Positions 55,417-64,000 of a DNA stretch of 64,000 bases are shown here, piece after piece. The translations under genes and the position numbers were made by a program. Position 1 is the stretch's first letter, and every line of letters begins with the position of its first letter. The DNA comes from Diphasiastrum complanatum. Lineage: Eukaryota > Streptophyta > Lycopodiopsida > Lycopodiales > Lycopodiaceae. The notes below the pieces were generated by a model. It was not told the origin of the DNA. It saw only the letters and a program-made list of their open reading frames with translations, and made no database searches. The stretch lies in the NCBI GenBank assembly GCA_029204225.1, contig CM055092.1:100618200-100682199 (forward strand). The letters are read 5' to 3'.

Positions 55417-56345
55417 TTACAGCCCTTTTGGAGGCTGTCTTACAGAAAGAGAACAACAACTACACATATCATCAATAAAGCTATTGGAGATTTGATATCT
55501 CTTGAATGCATCTGGTTGCGACAAACTAACTCCATATTCATCCTTCATATGATCCATTATTGCGTTTCCCATGTTTCGTCTATTCTTTGTTAGATCACAA
55601 TATTCTCTTAAAGATGAAATATTATTTGGAAAATCAAAAGAGTCTTTTTTGTCGAACACAATGGTCTCATTCAACAACTTATCAAAAAAAATTTAAATCT
55701 CAATTTCGAATAACCCTTGTAAAGGCCGCACAAGATATGGAGGTATTGATTTCAAATCATTCTTTGGGTTGGTGGGTTTTAGTTCACCCTTTGAGTTCAG
55801 CAAAGAACTGTCTACCCACTTTCTCATCAATTTCATCCATTTTTTTATACATTATCAGAAGAAAAAAACACACAATAAGATTCCTTTGGCTCTTTCCGTC
55901 GCATTAAACTGAGCCTCTATATAAAAACATGTAACTTCTACTTGTCGCATGTTCGCCCACCTCCAACCAGTCGCTCTGGGCATCCCCAAAATTCCAACTG
56001 CATTCGAGCTTGATGGAGTAATTCAAGAAAAGAACTTTTCAACTTGTATTCATCGTTCAGCTCATTCAATGCTCTGGATATCTGAACGCATTCCACGGGA
56101 GTCACCTTATGACTCAGAATGTGCGCACTTCATCTATGGTACTGTTGTCACAAACTTCCACAATCTGGCAACTTTTGTGCATCCAAAATGCTCAACAAGT
56201 TTTTTGCCGCTTGTATTGTATGTTGTCCATCCACAACATAAAATTTATTTCTACTGCCTTTGTTAGCAGATTCCAGAGAATCCTCAGATGCCGAGCCAAG
56301 CTGAAGACACAAGTTATCTCTCACCCATGACCGAGGAGGTCTCAA
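55417..56345 (-). pseudogene. Decayed ORF with a DGQH motif
   Basis: Minus strand from 56345: WVRDNLCLQLGSASED, then NKFYVVDGQHTIQAAKNLL. A frame change leads to IVEVCDNSTIDEVRTF and another to VTPVECVQISRALNELND then SFLELLHQARMQLEFWG. Further down are KKMDEIDEKVGRQFFAEL and (55677-55417) NETIVFDKKDSFDFPNN, then SLREYCDLTKNRR. VVDGQH followed by small residues resembles the DGQHR motif of ParB-like and DndB-like folds. It could also be a transposon-encoded protein that belongs with the 41-51 kb locus, from which it is separated only by gypsy E and copia-4. Function unknown. Confidence 0.45.
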
Positions 56346-57744
56346 AAGGAAGAGAGCAGAAGAAGCTGAGAGCCGAGCATGAGAGCCAAGGAAATACTAG
56401 CTAAGAAGATAGTGATTAACTATGTGAGCCTACATGGTGTATTCCAAAGAAGGAATGACCATGTAGGAGCTAGTAACATTTCCTTGAATAATTGTAACAA
56501 ATGTAGACCCCCCTTAAAATAGTAAGACTGAGCCACCTTTTGATGGTGACCTCTAGTAGAAGGGCAAATTCCACATGTAATTTCTAGTTTGGTGGAATTG
56601 CCACTTGGGCTCCACATGGGCAACCTTCTTGCTTATTTAAGGGCCCCTCTCTCTTGTGAGGGAGATTTTTTATTGTATTTCAAGTTCTCTTGAGCTAATA
56701 AAGAGGATCCCCCACGAGTTCTTGAAGAACACTAAGCTCCTTGTTCATGGCAATGCTCTTGAGTGAGTCGACCCAGATCCATGCTAGCCCCTAGACAGTT
56801 CCACCAACGATCAGACCGGATATGCACAACCTATTCCAAAACCACAGCCTGCATTAACGATCTATCCGACAATTTATCTCTTTATTGCACTACTGAAAAC
56901 GAGATCACATTCAACACAAACGATCGCATTGATCTGTATTGACCTCCTTGCATAGTGAAACTGTATCCAACCACAACAGACCGCAATATTACAGTCTTTG
57001 GCTCCTTTATCACCTCCAACCGCCATCGACAACCAACAACAACCATCCTTGTCGCCATCCACCATCACAGACCACCATAACCGCAATATTAAGGCCTACG
57101 ACCACTTCACCACCTTCAGACCGAACGACCACCAACGATAGTCATCGCCCACCACGACCGTAGCCACCCGTAAACAACCGCCATCGACCTCCATCAACCA
57201 TTCCTAACCGTTTCTGACCACCACACCAGCCATCTTACAACCCACTACGAATACATCGCACCGTCACAGCCCGCAGCAGACCACAATATTACGAACTGCA
57301 ACTCCTTCATCATCATTAACAACCCATAAACAACCATCACAGCCACAATCCTCCACCATAAACGACCACCAACGACTGCCGACAACCATTAACAGAACGT
57401 AAACTACTCGCCACAACCTCCACAACCGTAACAACTCAAAACAAATTGCCACAACTGCATCTTACGGCCTACCACGAGAGCCACAACCACCCTTGACCGC
57501 AATCCACTGTCATATTATGGCCTACGACTCCTACGACCTTCAACGACTGCCATCACCTACACACAACCGTCATAGCCCGTAATAGACCGCAATAAACTGC
57601 AATAGACCACAATAGACTGCAAACAGACTGCAATAGACCTCAATCGACAACCACAAACCACAACAACTGCATTTCAACAACCGTATCCACCGTACCCAGA
57701 GTGCACAAGCTTATTTCCACAATCCTACAACACTCTACAAGCTG
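56346..57744 (+). other. Gypsy F 5' region: LTR-like part and CA-rich leader
   Basis: 56400-56800 has LTR-like features: CTCTCTCTTGTGAGGGAG, and AATAAAG at about 56698 as a possible poly(A) signal. No TG..CA pair or primer site could be fixed because the 3' LTR lies beyond the window. 56930-57710 is a strand-skewed, A- and C-rich leader with many CAACCGCCA and ACCGCAATA phrases and no gene. Confidence 0.45.
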
Positions 57745-58866
57745 TCATGGATTGTCTTTACGATCCGAATACTACAGAGCACTATCCATCAGAGACGGTC
57801 TTCCCATCCACCGAACAGACTTGATTTAATAGGTATTCTCGAATGAAATCCCAAGTCCAAGAGCCATTTACAAACCCATTCGACAGATGGGAACCTATGC
57901 GTTATGAAGCTCCATACGAGCAACTCCAATTTCATGCTGCCGAATCCTCACATGCATGAGCTCACTTAGACGGAGCTTTCGCAAATAATGTTCCACGTAC
58001 TGAAAAAAGGACCCCAAAGCTAGACTTACCTAAGTACAATGGTAACACTGATTCTCAAAGATTTCTCCAAGTCTTTGAAAATGCTTGTGACATCTACGGC
58101 GAGACATCACCAGAGGCCATGGTCCAGCTCTTCTTGATGACCATGATCAATCGCGCATGAGAGTGGTTTTTTAACCTTGATCGTGAAGATAAACGTGACT
58201 GGTTACTCTTGAAAGAGGCCTTCATCAAATGGTTCAAGCCTTTTCGCTTGATAGAAAGTCCTTTTGTCAAACCAAGTATTATCAAAATGACAAAAGACAA
58301 AAAAGTACGTGACTACATTGAACGATTTAAACGCTTAAAAAGTCAGGTACAAGAGCAACCTACTAAGTCCATGCTCATCTTTTGGTTTATCGTTGGACTC
58401 CCACGATGGATACGACGCGAACTTCATTCCAATGATAAATATACATCATTGAAACAAGCCATGTCTGATGCCATTCGGGAAGAAGACGAGGGCTCAAATG
58501 TGGATGAACCACGTGAACGGAGAGCACATCGTGTCGTCCAAGAAGCTCGACCAAACAGTTATGGAAAACATAGATGGAATTGCTTAATCAGCAACACCAA
58601 CAACAGATGGAGAAACTCACAAAAGAGAATCAAAACACTCTTAAGTCTATCCAAAGTTCGATGCCAGGTCAGTTACCCACTGGCCAAATCCATCATAGAC
58701 GAGAGAACACGTGGTGCCCTCACTGCCGAGGTACACACACTGGCAATGAGTGCCCTTCATACCAACCGGTCCCAGATACCTCCCTGATCAAATGTGAAAT
58801 CTACGACTTTATGGGGCATACCTCCCTTTATTGCTATTATAACCCAAGGAATCAGTCTCACAACTA
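57745..58866 (+). pseudogene. Gypsy F gag with zinc-knuckle-like end
   Basis: Begins near MDCLYDPNTTEHYPSE, continues KLDLPKYNGNTDSQRFLQVF, then WFFNLDREDKRDWLLLKEAF, VRDYIERFKRLKSQVQEQ and FIVGLPRWIRREL. This is the standard retrotransposon gag capsid layout. The C-terminal part has WCPHCRGTHTGNEC (C-x2-C-x4-H-x4-C) at about 58710-58755 and a second, imperfect CEIYDFMGHTSLYC. Stops occur near 57823, 57958 and 58158, and a frame change near 58565. Confidence 0.8.
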
Positions 58867-59263
58867 GTCAGGAGGACATTATCAACCTCCTCAATAACCA
58901 TTTGTTTCACAACAACAACACACGTCCTATCCACCACAAAACAACCAGATCCATATACAAGAGCTGCCCAGACAACCTATACATGAACCTCAACCACAGC
59001 TGGCACTCTTAAGACCACCACCACGAGGACAACATGATCTAGGAGCACAAAAACATAGACATCCACGAGAGTCTGCCCACACACACCTGAAAGAAAACTC
59101 CTATGATCAGTCATATCATCATAATACATCAATTCCATCATCTAGCCATCACCAGTATCAAACTGACAACTCATGTTCGTGCAAACAAGCCAAGTATTCC
59201 ACACCACCAGAAAACCCAACACAGCTAGCCATTCAAGATGGTTACGCTATTGCCACCGAACCA
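58867..59263 (+). pseudogene. Gypsy F gag-protease linker, Gln/His/Pro-rich
   Basis: Low-complexity sequence encoding Q-, H- and P-rich stretches in shifting frames. No domain seen. Confidence 0.4.
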
Positions 59264-59803
59264 ATGAGCAACCATTGCTTTATCTGTGGCGAAACAGGAC
59301 ATTTCATGGCCGACTGTAAAGTCAAAAACCAATACCATGCAGAATGTCCTGACTATGTTTGCAAACACAGCTTCAAAGACTGTTCTAAACAACCTAACAG
59401 GATCCTTTCAACACGTCATATCACATCCGAACCTGTTAGAGTTCTCACTAGAGCACAACGCCAACATCAAGATCACCAGCAAAACCATGGACAATCATCT
59501 GACCCACATGGAATCCATTTGACGGCCTCCATATTACCAAAAGATTACCCAGACCCAAAGGTGGAACAAAGGCAATACAATGCATTTCAAGATGAATTTT
59601 TTCAAGAAGAAGAACATACAGAAAGTCCGTTATCAGCTCATATCCCCGGAAAGGAGCAATCCCTACAGGGACTTGAAATATTTTCTGACCTCCTGCAAGC
59701 TCAACTCACCATGCCGTTCCATAGTACGATCAAATCCTTTATTGGACTTCAATGCTATATCCATCGCAGTTTTCAGCTGCCTCCTATCCCTAATGAACAG
59801 TGA
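59264..59803 (+). pseudogene. Gypsy F second zinc-knuckle segment
   Basis: Frame with CFICGETGHFMADC followed by a knuckle-like CPDYVCKHSFKDC, then basic VRVLTRAQRQHQ and acidic FQDEFFQEEEHTESP. Similar paired knuckles and the TRAQRQ/TRAQKRK phrase occur in gypsy E, so the two elements are related. Confidence 0.75.
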
Positions 59804-59848
59804 AAACCAGAAGAGATTCCTAAAATTCCTTAGATTCCTACGAATCTG

Positions 59849-60350
59849 ATGAATATAGGTGTTGCTAAGGGGAATAGCATCATACTACCTTTCTCCTATA
59901 AAGATTATCCCGTAGTATCTACTATCCTCGATAGCGGATCAGGAGCTAATATAATGGCTTTGTCATTGGCAAAGTCATGGGGCTTCAATACCTTGATCAA
60001 CCACGTTATAAACTTCGTATGGCTGATCAACAAGTTACTGAACCTGTTGGTCATTTATCAAATATAAAAGTTTGAATAGCATGTGTCAAGTTTATCATCG
60101 ATTGTGTCATCTTAGACCTACCAGAAGATGCCAATACGTATAAGCTCCTTCTTGGTACACCCTGGCTCCAGAGGGCAAGTGTTGTCCAAGACTGGAAGAA
60201 CAACAAAATTACCTTTGGCAACCACGATAAACGAGTCATTGTTGACTCAAATGGCCATGTCAAGCCCGCCAAGGTATATGATGATTGGTCTTCTACAACA
60301 TATGACGAATCAGATAGTGTCCTGATCCAACCAAAAGGCCACTATACATG
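59849..60350 (+). pseudogene. Gypsy F aspartic protease
   Basis: VVSTILDSGSGANIMALS is the active-site segment (DSG). After a frame change near 60000 and a stop near 60076, YKLLLGTPWLQRASVVQDW is the C-terminal signature. Layout matches gypsy A protease, single copy. Confidence 0.8.
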
Positions 60351-61299
60351 AACCACAGACATAATCAATTGGGGTCATGCACTAGCCACCGTGGACTGTG
60401 CGGATTCCAATCGATGTCGTATCGAAACGGCTGCAGAAGATGTGGATATTCTCCCATCTTCTACAGACATTGACACACCCATAATCTCGCTTATGATGAT
60501 AGACCCCATTCCTATAGCTTGGTGCCCAAGAGAACCTAGTGTCTCTACTGCCCATGTTTCGGAAGAAGGTATTCTTTCCATGGATGATGTCGAAATGACG
60601 GATGATCATGTACTCCTCTATCTAGATGCTCAACGTTATTCATCCAAAGTCATTCCTAAGGAGATCAAGTCACTAGACCGTTGGCTCATCTCCAACTAAC
60701 ATCCAAAGTACCAAACACACAAGCATATAGGCCCAAATCCAACGTATATACTTGGGACGTGTATCCCGACGAAGTCTGGGATACAAAAATCGACGTCAAT
60801 ATGGTAAGTGAGGCCACAACACCACCTATTCAAAAACCACAAACACCTCGGTTAAAAAAAGTAAAATTATTGATACAAAATTAACCGAACAACCAATCAA
60901 GCCCTTGTCAGAGGGGACAGACAACAAACAGTCCGACAAAGCTTCCACGTCTGGTAAAGAAACAACTCAAATGATTCTTAAAGTCCCAGAACATTTTGTG
61001 GACCCACCTTTTGATCTTCCATAGAAGTTCAAAGACTTTACACTGGATGACGTTGTTATCAAGTTACTGCAGCCACATCGGGAACCTACACCAAGTTCCA
61101 ATTCCTTCGAAGGACCCGTTAAGACAATTCCACTAAACCTTAAAGATCATGACGAGGACATAGATCGCATAGTTCATGTTGGTACACATCTGTCATCAAC
61201 CCAACTGTCTGATCTAGAAACTTTATTACGCAAATATAGGGATGTATTTGCATGAAATTATACTGAAATGAAAGGAATCCCACCTGAAATAGTAGTACA
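60351..61299 (+). pseudogene. Gypsy F protease-reverse transcriptase spacer
   Basis: Coding-like but broken. Acidic frames (60391-60699) and a later LKDHDEDIDRIVHVGTHL run into the start of reverse transcriptase (LSDLETLLRKYRDVFA). A TGA replaces the Trp of the usual FAWxY at about 61252. Confidence 0.5.
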
Positions 61300-62500
61300 T
61301 TGAATTCCTCTAGAAGACAATGCTAAGACTGTTAGGGCTAACCTTGTCGCAGTACCCCAGTCTATCGTGAGAGGATCGATGAGGATATTAAAAAATTGCT
61401 GAATGCTGGCTTCATTTATGAAGTCCAACATATTGATTGGGTATCACCCATTGTGGTTGTACCCAAGAAAAATGGCAAACTTCGTATATGTGTTGACCTC
61501 AAGAACCTTAATGTGGTTACGAAGAAAGACCATTTTTCCTTGCCCTTAACGACCCAAATATTAGAGGAAATGGCAGGAGCTGAAGCTTTTAGCTTCTTGG
61601 ATGGATTCAGCGGTTATTTCCTTGTTCAAATAGCCCCTGAAGATAAACACAAAACGGCTTTTGCCACAGAGAACGACGTTTACGCTTATAACATTATGCC
61701 TTTTGGCTTATGTAACGCCCCCTCAACTTTCCAACAGGTCATGCAACTGGCCTTTCAAGATCTGTTACATCGGATCGTGGAGATTTATCTCGATGATCTA
61801 GGTGTACATTCTTCTGCTGCTACGCACTTAGATGCCTTGGAGAAGATCTTCATTCGCTGTCGTAGGTTCGGCATCTCACTAAACCCTGATAAATGCCAAA
61901 TATGGGTAACCCATGAGGTTGTACTCAGGCATATAATATCAAAGGACGGTATTTCTACCGACCCGTCAAAAATCAAGGTTATCGTGGACATGCCCCTACT
62001 TGCAACAATGAAGAAAATATATGTCTTCCTCGGTCATACCAACTATTATCGCATCTTTATAATTGACTATGTCGGCAAGGCACGCCTTGTTCATTTAGTT
62101 GTGGTAGATCCACGCTGGACCGAAGAACGAATTAAGGCCTTTGAGGAGTTGAAAACAGCCCTCACGACGCCTCCCATACTCCGCTCGCCAGATTACATGA
62201 AAGAATTCCATGTGCATACTGACGCAAGTAAATATGACATTGGAGGTCTCCTTGCACAACCGAACGAGTATGGCAAGGACTTTCTCATACGTTTCTTAAG
62301 CAGGCAACTGGTGCCCGCTGAAGTAAACTATACAACTACCGAGAGAGAAGCATTGGCAATAGTCTATGCTGTACAACAACTATGACATTATTTATTAGGC
62401 CAGACCTTTGCTTTCTACACAGACCATCAAGCACTCCTATATATCATTAATAAGTCCTGTAAGACGGGACGAATAGCTTGGCTACTGATTTTGGAGGAAT
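61300..62500 (+). pseudogene. Gypsy F reverse transcriptase and RNase H
   Basis: The frame at 61396-62385 has WVSPIVVVPKKNGKLRICVD, SFLDGFSGYFLVQIAPED, YNIMPFGLCNAPSTFQQ, the catalytic YLDD (residues 131-134), FLGHTNYYR, then RNase H FHVHTDASKYDIGGLLAQ and YTTTEREALAIVYAVQQ. A TGA at 62383-62385 interrupts RNase H, which continues GQTFAFYTDHQALLYII. The long open frame makes it one of the better preserved gypsy copies here. Confidence 0.93.
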
Positions 62501-63901
62501 TTAATTTTCGTGTAGTCGTACGAAAAGGGACCCAACATTTCATGGCGGATCACCTTTCCAAACTACCAAGTGCTAAAAAAGCAACTACACCAGTCAACGA
62601 TGATCTTCTTGATGTGTGCCTTTTTCAGATCGATGCCACACCCCTATGGGCTGAGGAGATCACTCAGTTCCTCACAACAGGCCGACTAAAAGAAGGCCTG
62701 AGTACAACAAAAATAAAAGCAGCGTCCTTTCAGTTAATTGCGGGACAACTTTACAAAAGGGACGTTGACGGCATTATTCAACGATGTGCTTATGAATCTA
62801 AGATACGACCGATAATATCTCATGAGGGCATTGGAGGTGGTCACTTTTCTGCCGAAGCCACATCGAAAATTATCCTTAGAGCGAGATTCTGGTGGCCATC
62901 TTTGTTTAAAGACACGTTTGCTGTCATTAAAGTGTGTGATGTCTGTCAACGCGCAAAGAAAAATACCAAAGCAGACCCCCATTATAGAAGGCGAAGCTTT
63001 CCATAAGTGGGGGATTGACTTTGGTTGGACCAATTAGTCCAGCAGCAAAACATACCCAAGCTCGATACATCCTCATAGCCACCGATTACACCACTAAGTG
63101 GGTGGAGGCTCGAGCAACGAAGGACGCCAACGCAAAAATAGTTGTACGTTTTCTTTACGAAAACATTATTACCCGTTTTGGTTGTCCCATTGAGCTTGTT
63201 AGCGATCGCAGCACGCATATTTTAAATGTTGTCATTGATAATATCCTACGCCATTACCTTGTCGTTCACAGAAAAAGCACACTGTACTATCCTAGGTGTA
63301 ATGGCCAGGCTGAATCAACTAACAAGACGATCTGTAAAATTCTAACCAAGATAGTTGAAACCAGTCGCTCTGATTGGGAAACAAAACTTTTCTCAGCTAT
63401 CTGGGCTTACCGCACCACCCCAAAGAAAGACACTGGGTGGGTTACACCTTTCCACTTAGTATATGGTCAAGAAGCGGTAATGCCCGTAGAATTCTTAGTA
63501 CCTTCGCTAAGAGTTACAGAAGCTTTTTCAACAGATTGCTGTGAAAAGGCTTCAATTGAACAACAAGTCAAAACCAGGCTATTTATGTTAGCCCAGTTAT
63601 GCGAGACAAGACTAATATCTTATCACGCACAACTAGTTAACAAACGACGCCAAAAGGCCTAGCATGACTGTCAAATGTGCAATAAAGATCTCCACTTAGG
63701 TGACTAGGTGCTTCTTTATACATCAAAGAAGCACCTCGGCAAGTTGAAGTTCAGAAGTGAGGGGCCATAGATTGTTAATAAAAATTTTCCTAATAGTGTC
63801 GTCCAATTACAAACACTTGACGGGATACTCCTAGACACTGTCGTAAACGGTGGTCGTCTACGGTGGTATTATGAAGAGTTGTTCTTTGTTGACCCAATTT
63901 A
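62491..63901 (+). pseudogene. Gypsy F integrase
   Basis: ADHLSKLP marks the end of RNase H. The zinc-binding part GGGHFSAEATSKIILRARFW ... CDVCQRAKK is at 62830-62965. A frame change near 63015 leads to the core: VGPISPAAKHTQARYILIAT, DYTTKWVEA, TRFGCPIELVSD, NGQAESTNKTICK and VYGQEAVMPVEFLVPSLR. A TAG near 63661 and another near 63705 interrupt the C-terminal part, which ends GGRLRWYYEELFFVDPI at 63901. Close kin of gypsy B. Confidence 0.93.
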
Positions 63902-64000
63902 ACATCTTTTCCTAGTACATATTCTACATTTCTATATGTTTATTGTTTTTAATTTTAATTTTATTTTTTATTACTTGTACTTCTAGTTTTGCATGTCTTC
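63902..64000 (+). other. Start of gypsy F 3' untranslated region
   Basis: AT-rich sequence after the last pol codon. No polypurine tract or LTR start before the window ends. Confidence 0.5.

Noticed and set aside
55949-56266. 105-codon + strand ORF
   Set aside because: Opposite the DGQH-containing minus-strand pieces, which look more protein-like.
1-64000. tRNA or rRNA genes
   Set aside because: No cloverleaf or rRNA-like stretch was found by eye; matches to tRNA-Met and tRNA-Asp ends are retroelement primer sites only.

Overview
The window looks like a piece of a large, AT-rich, repeat-dense plant nuclear genome. Plant-type Ty1-copia and Ty3-gypsy LTR retrotransposons fill most of it, with primer binding sites of the initiator-tRNA-Met type (TGGTATCAGAGC and variants). 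Spliced gene remnants have GT..AG introns. There is no prokaryotic gene organisation. A fern, gymnosperm or other large-genome land plant is plausible, but I cannot fix the species from sequence alone.

Layout, left to right. (1) 1-1338: three exons of a broken, unrecognised host gene. (2) 1339-14463: repeats and an old gypsy element (A) on the + strand. Gypsy A is split by a very young, complete copia element (copia-1, 6459-12889, minus strand, 655-bp LTRs, ATGAA target duplication, one intact 1317-codon gag-pol ORF). (3) 14464-25091: fragments of gypsy B, C and D, a decayed copia-2, a SWIM-like fragment and several kb of unassigned sequence. (4) 25092-33412: copia-3 (minus, gag and protease joined to the end of RNase H by an internal deletion). 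In its leader sits a second, non-autonomous LTR element (27747-32655, AAAGT target duplication) with no visible gag or pol but an unusual repeat-rich leader. (5) 33853-41436: four almost identical head-to-tail copies of a 1896-bp unit containing ORF pieces, 24-bp coding repeats, a 10-bp inverted repeat and a TATA box.

(6) 41437-50979 is the most interesting part. A divergent histone H3-like ORF (minus, ATG at 45502) and an unrecognised spliced gene (plus, ATG at 46373) diverge from a roughly 870-bp intergenic region with a TATA box on each side. The plus gene ends about 26 bp from the convergent end of a large transposase-like gene (minus, about 50.6 to 47.9 kb). Downstream of the H3-like ORF on the minus strand lie further decayed reading frames: an unknown globular protein, a Ser/Thr-rich segment and coiled coils. 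I read this as the body of a large, decayed, possibly undescribed DNA transposon carrying an H3/CENH3-like accessory protein. That reading is inference.

(7) 50980-55405: gypsy E (minus: protease, gag, leader, tRNA-Asp-like primer site, LTR) and a copia integrase fragment, which seem to have landed in or beside the previous locus. (8) 55417-56345: decayed minus-strand ORF pieces with a VVDGQHTIQAA motif. (9) 56346-64000: gypsy F on the + strand, with CA-rich leader, gag, zinc knuckles, protease, reverse transcriptase, RNase H and integrase. It has several stops and its 3' LTR lies outside the window.

Most coding remnants are broken by frameshifts and in-frame stops. The clear exception is copia-1, whose LTRs differ at only one position that I could find by eye.
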